A stretch of 64,000 nt of DNA from Weeksellaceae bacterium (GTDB lineage Bacteria; Bacteroidota; Bacteroidia; Flavobacteriales; Weeksellaceae). Both the position numbers and the translations under genes were made by a program. The stretch is from NCBI GenBank assembly GCA_019459455.1, contig JAIBEX010000019.1, positions 112,040-176,039 of the forward strand, written 5' to 3'. The notes beneath the pieces are model-generated. The model saw nothing but the letters and a program-made list of their open reading frames with translations, ran no database searches and was not told the origin of the DNA. Shown piece after piece: positions 34,707-43,642 of the stretch (position 1 is its first letter; each line of letters opens with the position of its first letter).

Positions 34707-34816
34707 GGTGTTTTGCCACTAATTCAGGCGTTTTTACCCGACAGAAGATAGTCAAAATTCGATGCGGACCGGTACTATGGTGCAGATAATCGCTACTTGA
34801 AAAAAATATAAATTAA

Positions 34817-34847
34817 TTTGCAGACAATAAAAACTTTCATATCTTTG
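34817..34847 (+). promoter_or_regulatory. Promoter of rpmH
   Basis: TTTG (34817-34820), 19-nt spacer, TATCTTTG (34840-34847): one of the best matches to the Bacteroidota promoter in the window, as expected for a ribosomal protein gene. Confidence 0.75.
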
Positions 34848-34891
34848 CAATCTGAAAAATAAGAGATAGGACTTACTAAAAATATTTAGCA

Positions 34892-35050
34892 ATGAGCAAA
34901 AGAACATTCCAACCATCAGAAAGAAAGAAAAGAAACAAGCACGGTTTCAGAGAAAGAATGTCTACACCAAACGGCAGAAGAGTGTTGGCTGCAAGAAGAG
35001 CGAAAGGCAGAAAGAGTTTGACTGTTAGTGCGGCACGCGCTAAGAGATAA
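34892..35050 (+). CDS. rpmH: Large ribosomal subunit protein bL34
   Basis: A 52-residue, very basic protein starting [20 protein letters not shown] and ending SAARAKR, the full bL34 signature (TFQPS; HGFRxRMxTxxGRxVLxxRRxKGR). It has a strong own promoter and its own terminator. No rnpA follows, unlike the common rpmH-rnpA order; the next gene is ftsE. Confidence 0.97.
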   Translation: MSKRTFQPSERKKRNKHGFRERMSTPNGRRVLAARRAKGRKSLTVSAARAKR

Positions 35051-35074
35051 TTCTTAAATTATCATATACAGGAC

Positions 35075-35107
35075 ATGCTTGAAAAAGAAATTTTTCAGGC
35101 ATTTTTT
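35075..35107 (+). terminator. Terminator of rpmH
   Basis: A 12-bp stem (35075-35086 with 35091-35102, including one G-U pair) closes a GAAA loop and is followed by TTTTT. Confidence 0.85.
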
Positions 35108-35152
35108 GTTGTTAAATTTTCCTAATTTTTAGGATACATGTGCAAGTTTTTA

Positions 35153-35160
35153 TACTTTTG
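35153..35160 (+). promoter_or_regulatory. -7 element for ftsE
   Basis: TACTTTTG, 35 nt upstream of ATG 35196. Confidence 0.45.
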
Positions 35161-35195
35161 GAAACTTATCACCTACAACAATCAATAAGAAGATA

Positions 35196-35906
35196 ATGCC
35201 GCACAGACACGAGACCGGAGAAAACATCATCAATCTAAGTAACGCAACCATTGCCCAGAAAAACTTCACCGTTCTGAAAATGGTAGACCTTCATATTAAG
35301 AAGGGTAAATTCTGCTATCTGATCGGCAAAACAGGCTCCGGCAAAAGTTCACTTCTAAAGACACTTTACGGACACATACCACTGGCTGGGGGTGAGGGCA
35401 GTGTGGCAGGTTTCGACCTTGCAAAACTCAGAATTTCCCAAGTTCCTGACCTGCGCCGGAGATTGGGGATTGTTTTCCAGGATTTCCAGCTCCTGCCGGA
35501 CCGGACTGTGGAGAAGAACCTTAAGTTTGTTCTGGAAGCTACAGGTTGGAAGGACAAAACTAAGATGGACGACCGGATTAATGAAGTCCTTTCCAGTGTA
35601 GGGATGAAAACAAAAAAACACAAGATGCCGCACGAACTCTCCGGAGGGGAGCAGCAGCGTATCGCCATTGCACGGGCGCTGTTGAATCACCCGGAACTTA
35701 TCCTGGCCGATGAACCTACCGGAAACCTGGATCCGGAAACCTCCAACGAAATTATGACCCTGCTGAAGCAGGTGGCTTTTGAAAACCATGCGGCGGTCGT
35801 AATGGCCACACATGATTATCATATGATTCAGAATTTTCCGGGAGAAGCCATACGGTGTGAGGACGGTAAAGTTTCGGTTCTGGACACGGCTGAACTCTTT
35901 GAATAA
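35196..35906 (+). CDS. ftsE: FtsE-like cell-division ABC ATPase
   Basis: FtsE pairs with FtsX in the divisome and controls peptidoglycan hydrolysis at the septum. The 236-aa ATPase has Walker A GKTGSGKSSLL, Q-loop FQDFQLLPDRTVEKNL (typical of FtsE), signature LSGGEQQR, Walker B LILADEPTGNLDPETS and the H-loop ATHDYHMI. ftsX is not adjacent, so the partner must lie elsewhere. A LolD-like ATPase is a less likely alternative. Confidence 0.82.
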   Translation: MPHRHETGENIINLSNATIAQKNFTVLKMVDLHIKKGKFCYLIGKTGSGKSSLLKTLYGHIPLAGGEGSVAGFDLAKLRISQVPDLRRRLGIVFQDFQLLPDRTVEKNLKFVLEATGWKDKTKMDDRINEVLSSVGMKTKKHKMPHELSGGEQQRIAIARALLNHPELILADEPTGNLDPETSNEIMTLLKQVAFENHAAVVMATHDYHMIQNFPGEAIRCEDGKVSVLDTAELFE

Positions 35907-35930
35907 ATAGAAGAGCAACTAATCGTGTTT

Positions 35931-36638
35931 CTACGATAGACTGTCGCTGAAAACGTGAAAGCCTTCAGTAAGTTTAAGATATTGGTCCGAGTATTTCCTC
36001 GGGCTTTTTTCTATAATAAACTCTTCTGTGGTAATTTCCCCTTGCCTTCTTGAAAACTCAAGGATATTTCTTTTCAAAGGACCTCCGGCAATACCATAAA
36101 TATTGACTTTCCGTACAGGAAACAACTGATGAGCTCCAGCGTGAGCTTCAAGATCCGAAGCATGTTCTGCCGGAATGATCAGTGAAACAAATCCGTCCGC
36201 AGAAAGCATGGAAGCGGATTTTGAGATGATTAGTTTGCCATCTAGTTCCAATGTCTGACGCGCGATGCGGTCTTTATCAGAAGTGTTTTCATCGAAATAC
36301 GGCGGATTCGAAACAATTAAATTAAATCTTTCATCCTGCGGAACATAATCTTTAAAATCACCATGCACCGAGATAAGCCGGTCGGCAAAGGGGGAGTTCT
36401 GAAAATTTTGCCCGGCCAGTTCAGATGCTTCCGCATTGATATCCAGAGCAGTAATTTTTACTTGCGGGTTGCGCTGCGCGAGCATCAGTGAAACAAGACC
36501 TGTTCCGCCGCCCACCTCCAGCGCATTTGTGGCATTAGAGACATCGCATATGGCTCCGAGCAGAAGACCATCCGTCCCAACACGAAAAACCTGCGTATGC
36601 TGGTTAATCTGGAACTGCTGAAAACGGAAGGGTTTCAT
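35931..36638 (-). CDS. tRNA1(Val) A37 N6-methyltransferase
   Basis: The 235-aa product is a class I methyltransferase with the family N-terminus FRFQQFQINQHTQVFRVGTD, SAM motif EVGGGTG (41-47) and the amino-methylase motif NPPY (111-114). This is the layout of TrmN6/YfiC, which makes m6A37 in tRNA-Val. The gene is 1 nt from the histidine kinase stop (overlapping TGA/ATG), so the pair is co-transcribed with the kinase upstream. Confidence 0.85.
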   Translation of the reverse strand: MKPFRFQQFQINQHTQVFRVGTDGLLLGAICDVSNATNALEVGGGTGLVSLMLAQRNPQVKITALDINAEASELAGQNFQNSPFADRLISVHGDFKDYVPQDERFNLIVSNPPYFDENTSDKDRIARQTLELDGKLIISKSASMLSADGFVSLIIPAEHASDLEAHAGAHQLFPVRKVNIYGIAGGPLKRNILEFSRRQGEITTEEFIIEKSPRKYSDQYLKLTEGFHVFSDSLS

Positions 36639-38092
36639 TACACGTTTGTAGGCAGGGAAATAATGAATTTTGATCCTTTTCCAACTTCCGATTTGAGGCT
36701 GATCTCGCCCCCGTAATCTTCCACCATCTTACGAACCATTGTGAGACCCAGTCCCATTCCTGAAGTTTTAGAAGTAAAACTCGGTTCAAAAATGCGTTCG
36801 TGCATGCTTTCAGGAATGCCCACACCATTGTCCTCCACCGAAAGCACGAACCTTTTGTTAATCTGCTCCAGATCAACATTGATGATGGATTCGCTGTTCT
36901 CCTCCACTGCCTGTTTGGCATTGGTAATGAGATTGGTAAGGATGCGGTTCAGGTAAATGCGGTCCATGTTCACCATGATGTCCTCTTTGTTGCTGTGAAC
37001 AAAAATTCTGTCGTTATTGAAAATCCTGAGAATGGAATCCACTTCCTGATTGAGGTTGAAGGTTTCATTGTTCTTTTCCGGAAGCTGTGCGAACTGGGAA
37101 AATGCAGTTGCAACGGTGGCCACCAAATCGATCTGGTCAATGACTGAATCACCCATTTTCTTCAGCTTTTCTTTTACTTCGGGATCGGAAGGATCAAATT
37201 TCCGCATGAAATTCTGAATGGTAAGCTTCATGGGGGTCAGCGGATTTTTTACTTCGTGTGCCACCTGTTTCGCCATCTCGCGCCAGGCTTTTTCCTTTTC
37301 GCTGAAGGCGAGTCGGTCCTTATGATCCTGGATCTGCAGAATCATCTTGTTGTAGGCCTTAACCAAAGCCCCCAGTTCATCATTCTGATAGTACTTTATG
37401 GGTTGCATCTCTTTTTCGAACAGGGTAATCCGCGTAATCATCTCTGAGAATTTGGATATGGCATTCGTTAAGTTGTTGGAGATGATCCAACTGAGCCAGA
37501 TGCTGAAAATAATGATCATAAGGTTGACGACCAGCATGTACTTTAAATACCTATTTAGAATGTCCAGATGAGCCTCTTCGTTATGGTAATAGGGGAAATA
37601 AACGATCCCTATGGGTTCCAGCGAATTGTTTTGAAATATGGTATAAGATGAGGTCTTGGTGGCGCCAATCTTAGCATCAAACTCCTGAACATCAATGCGG
37701 CGGTTCTTGGTAATGATATCGCGTAGTATGTTCTGAGGGATTTTCTTTTGAGGAACCAGGGTGGCCTCCTTATTTGACAGGAGGAAACTTCCTTTTAAAT
37801 CGTAAATAATAATATCCTGCTTTGTAATATCGGCAATCTCGAGTATCCTGTTTCCGAGAACCCGGGGAATTTCATTTGTTGTGATGGGCGCCTGGCTCAC
37901 GGCATAATCCAGCGCAGACATAAGCGAATTGGTCTTGTTCTGCATATCGGTTCTGCTTTGTTCCTCTGCGTTGTTTTTCAAAAGGAAATAGGACAGGATC
38001 GAAGATCCGGCCATGCTAAGTAAGCAGACGATAATAAAACCCCAAAATACTCTGTTTCGGAGGCTGTAACCTTTATATTTACTGAGCGGCAT
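36638..38092 (-). CDS. Membrane sensor histidine kinase (NtrY-like)
   Basis: The 484-aa kinase has helices at about 15-38 and 185-205 flanking a periplasmic sensor of about 145 residues, then a HAMP linker (about 205-255). The phosphoacceptor box is AHEVKNPLTPMKL with His279. The ATPase domain has N box NLITNAKQAVEE, G1 EDNGVGIP, F box FEPSFTSK and G2 GMGLGLTMVRK. HEVKNPLTPMKL is typical of NtrY/AtoS-like kinases. No response regulator is adjacent. It overlaps the ribE gene end by 14 nt. Confidence 0.9.
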   Translation of the reverse strand: MPLSKYKGYSLRNRVFWGFIIVCLLSMAGSSILSYFLLKNNAEEQSRTDMQNKTNSLMSALDYAVSQAPITTNEIPRVLGNRILEIADITKQDIIIYDLKGSFLLSNKEATLVPQKKIPQNILRDIITKNRRIDVQEFDAKIGATKTSSYTIFQNNSLEPIGIVYFPYYHNEEAHLDILNRYLKYMLVVNLMIIIFSIWLSWIISNNLTNAISKFSEMITRITLFEKEMQPIKYYQNDELGALVKAYNKMILQIQDHKDRLAFSEKEKAWREMAKQVAHEVKNPLTPMKLTIQNFMRKFDPSDPEVKEKLKKMGDSVIDQIDLVATVATAFSQFAQLPEKNNETFNLNQEVDSILRIFNNDRIFVHSNKEDIMVNMDRIYLNRILTNLITNAKQAVEENSESIINVDLEQINKRFVLSVEDNGVGIPESMHERIFEPSFTSKTSGMGLGLTMVRKMVEDYGGEISLKSEVGKGSKFIISLPTNV

Positions 38093-38675
38093 TTTTGGAC
38101 ATAAGTTTAGCTACATACTTCCCGATAATGTCGAATTCCAGGTTTACTTCGTCGCCGATTTCTAAAAACATCATATTGGTAAATTTCCAGGTGTAGGGGA
38201 TTATGGCAACCGAGAATTGTCGGTCTTCACTATTAGCGACCGTAAGGCTAATCCCATTTACGGTTATTGAGCCTTGCGGTACCGTTATAAAATCACTTTT
38301 ACTATCATATTCAAAAGTGACCAGATAACTTCCGTCTCTATTCTCAACTGCAATTACCCGGCCAGTCTGGTCCACATGTCCCTGAACAATATGACCATCG
38401 AGGCGCCCATTCATCTGGACACAGCGTTCCAAATTCACCACAGTTCCGACTTTCCACCGACCAAGGTTTGTTTTCGCAAGGGTTTCGTCAATGGCAGTCA
38501 CCACATAACCAGTTTCCGAAACTTCCACCACGGTAAGGCAGCATCCGTTATGTGCAACGCTTTGATCGATCTTGAGTTCGTCCGTAAATGGACAGCTTAT
38601 GGTGAAATGAATATTGCCTCCTCGTTTTTCTATCTTCTCCACAATGCCGGTGGATTCAATAATTCCTGTAAACAT
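38079..38675 (-). CDS. ribE: Riboflavin synthase alpha chain
   Basis: Riboflavin synthase dismutates two 6,7-dimethyl-8-ribityllumazine molecules to riboflavin. The 198-aa product begins with the diagnostic MFTGIIESTG and has two lumazine-binding barrels; the second begins near residue 98 (GHIVQGHVDQTG). Conserved CCLTVV (first repeat) and SITVNGISLTV (second) are present. It heads a unit with the histidine kinase and the tRNA methyltransferase. Confidence 0.95.
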   Translation of the reverse strand: MFTGIIESTGIVEKIEKRGGNIHFTISCPFTDELKIDQSVAHNGCCLTVVEVSETGYVVTAIDETLAKTNLGRWKVGTVVNLERCVQMNGRLDGHIVQGHVDQTGRVIAVENRDGSYLVTFEYDSKSDFITVPQGSITVNGISLTVANSEDRQFSVAIIPYTWKFTNMMFLEIGDEVNLEFDIIGKYVAKLMSKNAAQ

Positions 38676-38745
38676 AAAAATATAGAATTTTGGGGGTATG
38701 TAAGATTACAGTTTATTTAATATCAAAAAGTTATTCTTAAATTTA

Positions 38746-38753
38746 TAAATTTG
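38746..38753 (+). promoter_or_regulatory. -7 element for pdxA
   Basis: TAAATTTG, 32 nt upstream of ATG 38786. Confidence 0.5.
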
Positions 38754-38785
38754 TAGTCTTTTAAATAATTTCAAAGATAGTAAAT

Positions 38786-39877
38786 ATGAGTTCAAAACAA
38801 CATAAGGTGCGGGTGGGAATTTCAGTAGGTGATTTCAATGGGATAGGCCCCGAGATCATCATGAAAGCACTGGATGATAAAAGCATCACCGACTTCTTCA
38901 CGCCCATCATCTTCGCCTCCGGCAAACTATTTACCTATCAGAAAAACATCTTTAAACTTCAGCATAACTTCAACTACATCACCGAGGTTTCACAGGCCCA
39001 GGCGGGCAAAATAAATATGGTGAATCTTTGGAAGGACAATGTGAATGTTGATCTGGGAAAACCCACGGACGAATCAACAAAAATGGCTATTGACTCTCTG
39101 GAGGCCGCAACCAATGCCCTGATCAGTAAAGACATTGATGTATTGGTAACCGCACCCATCAACAAGGATGAAATGATGAAGCACGGGTTTGCGCATGCAG
39201 GCCATACCGGATATCTGGAAGAGAAATTCAACAAAAAAGGCATTATGTTCCTGGTGACCGATGACCTGAAAGTGGCGGTTTCCACCCACCACATCCCCCT
39301 GGCGCAGGTGGCCGAAAATATTTCAAAGGAAAAGCTCAAAAAGCAGATTAAATTACTGAACCAGTGCCTCATTGAGGATTTCCAGGTACAGAAACCGAAA
39401 ATTGCGGTCCTTGGCCTTAATCCGCACTCGGGCGACGGCGGACAGATCGGAAAAGAGGAAATCGAGGTAATTCAGCCGGCCATACAGGAAATCTTTGACA
39501 ACGGCATTATGGCTTTCGGACCCTTCCCGGCCGACAGTTTCTTCCAGCCGGAAAAATACAGGAATTACGACGCGGTTTTAGCCATGTATCACGATCAGGG
39601 TCTTGCGCCTTTCAAGACGCTGGCCTATGCCGAAGGTGTAAATTACACCGCCGGCTTGCCGTTTATACGCACCTCACCTGACCACGGGGTGGCCTACGAT
39701 ATTGCGGGGCAGAACATTGCTGATGAGCAGAGTTTCCGGGAGGCTATTTTCACGGCCGTTAAAATCTTTAAAAACCGGTCGGAATACAATGCTCTGATGG
39801 AAGGCCGTCTGCGTCCGAAAAGAGCGGTTTCAGATACGGGCGTTGATGAAGATTTGCCGCAGGACTCCGGAAGATAA
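38786..39877 (+). CDS. pdxA: 4-hydroxythreonine-4-phosphate dehydrogenase
   Basis: PdxA oxidises 4-phosphohydroxy-L-threonine in DXP-independent pyridoxal phosphate synthesis. The 363-aa product has the family start GISVGDFNGIGPEIIMKAL, the metal and substrate region HAGHTGYLEEKF, NPHSGDGGQIG, and MYHDQGLAPFKTLA with its metal-binding His-Asp. The length is a little above E. coli PdxA (329) because of a C-terminal extension. Confidence 0.95.
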   Translation: MSSKQHKVRVGISVGDFNGIGPEIIMKALDDKSITDFFTPIIFASGKLFTYQKNIFKLQHNFNYITEVSQAQAGKINMVNLWKDNVNVDLGKPTDESTKMAIDSLEAATNALISKDIDVLVTAPINKDEMMKHGFAHAGHTGYLEEKFNKKGIMFLVTDDLKVAVSTHHIPLAQVAENISKEKLKKQIKLLNQCLIEDFQVQKPKIAVLGLNPHSGDGGQIGKEEIEVIQPAIQEIFDNGIMAFGPFPADSFFQPEKYRNYDAVLAMYHDQGLAPFKTLAYAEGVNYTAGLPFIRTSPDHGVAYDIAGQNIADEQSFREAIFTAVKIFKNRSEYNALMEGRLRPKRAVSDTGVDEDLPQDSGR

Positions 39878-40024
39878 CTTACGAACCTCCTACATCAGGA
39901 TACCGGGAGCGGAAAGAGGGCCTTCTACACCGGAATGGTAACATGGGAAATATTAGGGATTTACAATGACCGACTAATAATTAAACATTAGTTGAAATTT
40001 ATTTGCTAATTAAAAAAAAATGCA

Positions 40025-40032
40025 TATTTTTG
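40025..40032 (+). promoter_or_regulatory. -7 element for the DUF177-rpmF unit
   Basis: TATTTTTG, 12 nt upstream of ATG 40045; it excludes the longer in-frame start at 40003. Confidence 0.6.
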
Positions 40033-40044
40033 CACACTCATTTT

Positions 40045-40566
40045 ATGGATAAGTTTAGAAACTATGAAGTGGTATTTTCAGGTCTCAAAAACGGAAAACA
40101 CGAGTTCCGCTTTGAGATAGACAAGGAGTTCTTTCAACACTTTGATACGGAACAGGAATTTACAGACCCTAAGATCGTTGCTGATGTTTTAATGGAAAAA
40201 CACACCACTTTTTTAGAGTTCTGGATTACAACCTCAGGGACCGTCAATTTGGTTTGTGACATCACAAATGAACCATTTGACCAGCCCATCGCAAATACCA
40301 TACGTGTTATGGTAAACTTCGGTGAAGAATTTGATGACAGTGAGGAGGATGTGATTACAATCCCAAGCAGCGACCATGCGTTCAATGTAGCGCAGCTGAT
40401 TTATGAAGATGTAATGCTTTCCATTCCGATGAAGAAAATTTCGCCAAACATTTCCGAAGAGGATCTGAAGAATTTGGAGAAATACAGTCCGAAAGAAGAA
40501 ATAGAAGAAGAACCGGAGGGCGATCCCCGATGGGACGCCTTGAAAAAATTTAGAGATAAAAATTAA
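40045..40566 (+). CDS. YceD/DUF177 family protein
   Basis: The 173-aa product has the DUF177 domain: a central LVCDITNEPFDQPI where many relatives have a metal-binding CxRC pair, and an acidic DDSEEDVITIPSSD. YceD-family proteins precede rpmF almost universally and are implicated in 23S rRNA metabolism. The start is ATG 40045 (MDKFRNYEVVFSGLK), since a promoter element lies between it and the upstream frame start. It is 26 nt before rpmF. Confidence 0.88.
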   Translation: MDKFRNYEVVFSGLKNGKHEFRFEIDKEFFQHFDTEQEFTDPKIVADVLMEKHTTFLEFWITTSGTVNLVCDITNEPFDQPIANTIRVMVNFGEEFDDSEEDVITIPSSDHAFNVAQLIYEDVMLSIPMKKISPNISEEDLKNLEKYSPKEEIEEEPEGDPRWDALKKFRDKN

Positions 40567-40592
40567 CATAGAATAATTAATAATTATTAGCA

Positions 40593-40796
40593 ATGGCACA
40601 TCCAAAGAGAAGACAGTCGTCTACAAGAAGAGATAAAAGAAGAACGCACTACAAGGCAGAAGTTCCTCAGCTTGCTAAAGATGCTGCATCAGGTGAACTG
40701 CACCTGTATCACAGAGCTCACTGGCATGAAGGTAAACTTTACTACAGAGGAAAAGTAGTAATGGAGAAAACAACAGAGACTACAGAAGAGAACTAA
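40593..40796 (+). CDS. rpmF: Large ribosomal subunit protein bL32
   Basis: The 67-aa product begins [20 protein letters not shown], the bL32 signature, with an acidic C-terminal tail ([10 protein letters not shown]). The zinc-binding Cys residues found in some bL32 are absent, so it is the zinc-independent form. It is co-transcribed with the DUF177 gene and followed by a strong terminator. The common downstream fabH/plsX genes are not here. Confidence 0.95.
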   Translation: MAHPKRRQSSTRRDKRRTHYKAEVPQLAKDAASGELHLYHRAHWHEGKLYYRGKVVMEKTTETTEEN

Positions 40797-40830
40797 GCGA
40801 AATCTTAGAAAAACCTCAATTTTATACAAA

Positions 40831-40865
40831 ACCACTCGATATTTAATACTTTCGGGTGGTTTTTT
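40831..40865 (+). terminator. Terminator of the DUF177-rpmF unit
   Basis: ACCACTCG (40831-40838) pairs with CGGGTGGT (40853-40860), followed by a T-run. Confidence 0.85.
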
Positions 40866-40866
40866 G

Positions 40867-40895
40867 TTGTGTTTTCTTAAATTTTGGTATCTTTG
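40867..40895 (+). promoter_or_regulatory. Promoter of accB-accC
   Basis: TTG (40867-40869), 18-nt spacer, TATCTTTG (40888-40895), 22 nt before ATG 40918. Confidence 0.7.
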
Positions 40896-40917
40896 AAACC
40901 TTAATCAAACATCAATT

Positions 40918-41397
40918 ATGGACATTAGAGAAATACAAAACCTCATCAAATTTGTTTCCAAAGCAGAGGTTTCAGAAGTGAAGTATAAGACAAAGGATTT
41001 TGAAATCACCATCAAAACACCGTTGGCAGGAAATGAAAGCGTAAATTACATCGCCCAGCCGGCAATGTACTCCGCACCGGCCGCTGCTCCACAGGCTGCG
41101 CCTCAAGCAAACGCCGTTTCTGAAAAACCTGCAGAAGTTGTTGCCGATGACAGCAAGTTTTTAACAATTAAATCCCCGATGATAGGAACTTTCTACAGAA
41201 AACCAAGTCCTGATAAAGATGTTTTTGTAAATGTAGGCGATGAGGTAGCAACTGGTAAAGTGGTTTGTGTTATAGAAGCCATGAAACTATTCAACCAGAT
41301 TGAATCCGAAATCTCCGGAAAGATCGTGAAAATCCTGGTGGATGATGCAACCCCGGTTGAGTACGACCAGCCTCTGTTCCTTGTAGACCCTTCATAA
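40918..41397 (+). CDS. accB: Biotin carboxyl carrier protein of acetyl-CoA carboxylase
   Basis: The 159-aa product carries biotin on Lys123 within EAMKLFNQIE and has the usual Ala/Pro-rich linker (about 45-75) between a short N-terminal part and the C-terminal biotinyl domain. The BCCP carries CO2 between biotin carboxylase (accC, next gene) and carboxyltransferase. accA is 14 kb away in this window; accD is not seen. Confidence 0.95.
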   Translation: MDIREIQNLIKFVSKAEVSEVKYKTKDFEITIKTPLAGNESVNYIAQPAMYSAPAAAPQAAPQANAVSEKPAEVVADDSKFLTIKSPMIGTFYRKPSPDKDVFVNVGDEVATGKVVCVIEAMKLFNQIESEISGKIVKILVDDATPVEYDQPLFLVDPS

Positions 41398-41403
41398 ATT
41401 TAG

Positions 41404-41436
41404 TTAGAAGTTAGAATTAGAAATTAGAAGTTAGAA
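41404..41436. repeat. Short tandem repeat array TTAGAA(G/A)
   Basis: Five consecutive copies of TTAGAA with a variable seventh base (G, none, A, G, none) in the accB-accC spacer. It is followed by a palindrome AACTTTTAAGTT and the second array at 41465-41496. Confidence 0.65.
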
Positions 41437-41464
41437 CCCTAACTTTTAAGTTCCATGCTCAATA

Positions 41465-41496
41465 TCTAATCACCTAATCATCTAATTACCTGATTA
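41465..41496. repeat. 8-bp tandem repeat (YCTRATYA) x4 upstream of accC
   Basis: Four 8-bp units, TCTAATCA, CCTAATCA, TCTAATTA and CCTGATTA, end 4 nt before the accC ATG. On the minus strand the core is TTAGA, so it is an inverted partner of the preceding TTAGAA array. It occupies the position where a ribosome-binding region would be. Confidence 0.7.
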
Positions 41497-41500
41497 AATT

Positions 41501-42853
41501 ATGTTCAAAAAAATATTGATTGCCAACCGTGGCGAAATTGCAATGCGCATTCTGCGCACCTGTAAAGAAATGGGAATAAAAACCGTTGCGGTATACTCAA
41601 CTGCCGATAAGGACAGCCTGCATGTGCGGTTTGCAGATGAAGCGGTTTGCATTGGACCCGCAATGAGTAAAGACTCCTATCTGAAAATTCCAAACATCAT
41701 AGCCGCAGCTGAAATCACCAACGCCGACGCCATACATCCTGGTTATGGGTTTCTGTCGGAAAATTCAAATTTCTCAAGAATCTGTCAGAAAAACGGTATA
41801 AAGTTCATTGGCGCAACGCCGGAGCAGATTGACCGAATGGGCGATAAGGCGAATGCCAAAGCAACCATGAAAGAAGCAGGCGTTCCCTGCGTTCCAGGTT
41901 CCGAGGGTCTGATTGACTCTTACGAACATGCAGTTCAGCTGGCAAAGGAGGTGGGATATCCGGTTATGATCAAAGCTACCGCAGGGGGTGGCGGAAAAGG
42001 AATGAGAGCCGTCTGGAAAGAAGAAGATCTTCAGGAACACTGGGAATCTGCCATACAGGAAGCAGTTGCTGCATTTGGCAATGGCGGCATGTACATGGAA
42101 AAGTTGATTGAAGAGCCCCGACATATTGAAATACAGATTGCAGGCGACCAATACGGTAAGGCTTGCCACCTGTCGGAGAGAGACTGCTCTGTTCAAAGAA
42201 GGAACCAGAAACTGACAGAAGAAACCCCTTCTCCTTTTATGACGGATGAACTTCGGGAGAAAATGGGTGAGGCCGCAGTAAAGGCTGCCGAATATATTGG
42301 CTATGAAGGTGTAGGAACGATAGAATTTTTGGTGGACAAGCACAGAAACTTCTATTTCATGGAAATGAACACCCGGATTCAGGTGGAACACCCGATTACG
42401 GAACAGGTGGTGGACTATGACCTTATCCGCGAGCAGATTCTGCTGGCTTCCGGTGCACCGATTTCAGGGATCAATTACTTCCCGAAACTTCATTCCATTG
42501 AGTGCAGGATCAATGCAGAGGATCCTTACAATGATTTCAGGCCATCACCGGGTAAGATTACCGGACTCAATATCCCGGGCGGACACGGAATCCGAGTGGA
42601 TACGCATGTATATGCCGGCTATACAATCCCTTCCAATTATGATTCCATGATTGCAAAACTGATCACTACAGCACAGTCGAGGGATGAAGCCATCGCTAAA
42701 ATGAAACGGGCGCTGGAAGAATTTTATATTGAAGGGGTGAAAACTACGATTCCTTTCCACCGTCAACTTATGGAAAATGAAGATTATCTGGCCGGAGACT
42801 ACACCACAAAATTCATGGAAGATTTTGTGATGGACAAAAATTTTGACAACTGA
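41501..42853 (+). CDS. accC: Biotin carboxylase subunit of acetyl-CoA carboxylase
   Basis: AccC carboxylates BCCP-bound biotin using ATP and bicarbonate, the first half of malonyl-CoA synthesis. The 450-aa product has the N-terminal [13 protein letters not shown], the ATP-grasp loop [12 protein letters not shown], and catalytic segments [18 protein letters not shown] and [16 protein letters not shown]. Length is typical. It follows accB after a 103-nt spacer filled with short tandem repeats and ends at a strong terminator. Confidence 0.96.
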   Translation: MFKKILIANRGEIAMRILRTCKEMGIKTVAVYSTADKDSLHVRFADEAVCIGPAMSKDSYLKIPNIIAAAEITNADAIHPGYGFLSENSNFSRICQKNGIKFIGATPEQIDRMGDKANAKATMKEAGVPCVPGSEGLIDSYEHAVQLAKEVGYPVMIKATAGGGGKGMRAVWKEEDLQEHWESAIQEAVAAFGNGGMYMEKLIEEPRHIEIQIAGDQYGKACHLSERDCSVQRRNQKLTEETPSPFMTDELREKMGEAAVKAAEYIGYEGVGTIEFLVDKHRNFYFMEMNTRIQVEHPITEQVVDYDLIREQILLASGAPISGINYFPKLHSIECRINAEDPYNDFRPSPGKITGLNIPGGHGIRVDTHVYAGYTIPSNYDSMIAKLITTAQSRDEAIAKMKRALEEFYIEGVKTTIPFHRQLMENEDYLAGDYTTKFMEDFVMDKNFDN

Positions 42854-42872
42854 TCCTCATCATTATAATCAC

Positions 42873-42905
42873 AAAAGACCTGTAGAAATACAGGTCTTTT
42901 TGTTT
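42873..42905 (+). terminator. Terminator of accBC
   Basis: AAAAGACCTGTA (42873-42884) pairs with TACAGGTCTTTT (42889-42900) around a GAAA loop, followed by T residues. Confidence 0.9.
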
Positions 42906-42976
42906 TTAAAAATTTACGCGGTATAATAATAAATGCAACCTCATTCTTTTTATATACTTTTAAGGAAACAAAAAAC

Positions 42977-43474
42977 ATGAGCAAACTGATAATACTGCTA
43001 TTTAGCCTTGCCTTTTGGACCGCAGGATATGCCCAGGAAAATACCCTGCTTAAAATCCTGAACCGCGAACTTAAAAAAGAAATTAAAAACCAGTTGAAAT
43101 CGCCGCATTTCAATGGCGATACCATCCGCATCATTCAGCCTTTTACGATTAACAGCGAAAAAATCCTGTCACTCGAAATCGAAAAGAGGAGTCCATACCT
43201 CAGCAGCGTTTGGGTTATAAAGCAGGAAGTACCCTTAAATGCGGTGAAAAAAGTAGGTAAGGACATCAATATCATCCTGGAGACCGGTGAAAATTTGGTA
43301 ACTACCACCTCTTACCGGCTTGAGGAAGGTAAAGAAAAAGAGGAACAATCGATGGGCAATCTTTTTTTCCTTTATTTGTCCAACGAAAAGCAAAACGAGG
43401 ACCTGGGCATTGCCATTCAGAATGCGTTTATAAAAGCGGGAGTGCCTGTTATAAAAGAATATTGGTACGACTGA
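42977..43474 (+). CDS. Secreted protein of unknown function
   Basis: The 165-aa product has a signal peptide (cleavage around AGYAQ, residue 19) and a mature part that starts with a basic helix (LKILNRELKKEIKNQLK) and continues beta-rich. No lipobox and no family signature recognised. The frame is well kept and codon use matches neighbours. It is isolated between the accBC terminator and the rocD promoter region; its own promoter is unclear. Confidence 0.7.
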   Translation: MSKLIILLFSLAFWTAGYAQENTLLKILNRELKKEIKNQLKSPHFNGDTIRIIQPFTINSEKILSLEIEKRSPYLSSVWVIKQEVPLNAVKKVGKDINIILETGENLVTTTSYRLEEGKEKEEQSMGNLFFLYLSNEKQNEDLGIAIQNAFIKAGVPVIKEYWYD

Positions 43475-43575
43475 CCTCTTTCCAAGCCAAATGTTGACAT
43501 GGAACGTATCCTGGAGATTTTGAGGTGCTGTTAGGGATTGTAAAATATATGTAGATTTCGAACTTTACTGATGAC

Positions 43576-43596
43576 GGTCAGGCCATGGTCAGGTCA
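43576..43596. promoter_or_regulatory. GGTCA direct repeats upstream of rocD
   Basis: GGTCAGG occurs at 43576-43582 and 43587-43593, 11 bp apart (one helical turn), and a third GGTCA at 43592-43596. The array ends 18 nt before the rocD -7 element, an activator-like position. Confidence 0.35.
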
Positions 43597-43614
43597 CACT
43601 TGGAAATAATTCAG

Positions 43615-43622
43615 TATTTTTG
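43615..43622 (+). promoter_or_regulatory. -7 element for rocD
   Basis: TATTTTTG, 20 nt upstream of ATG 43643. Confidence 0.55.
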
Positions 43623-43642
43623 TTCCTTATAATTTAAAGACA

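Noticed and set aside
39973..39992. ACTAAT/ATTAGT inverted repeat upstream of the DUF177 gene as an operator
   Set aside because: Only 6-bp AT-rich arms with an 8-nt spacer, likely by chance in AT-rich intergenic DNA.
41404..41496. CRISPR array in the accB-accC spacer
   Set aside because: Units are 6-8 bp with no spacers; these are simple tandem repeats.
41774..42391. 205-aa minus-strand frame inside accC
   Set aside because: Fully antisense to accC; no domain.
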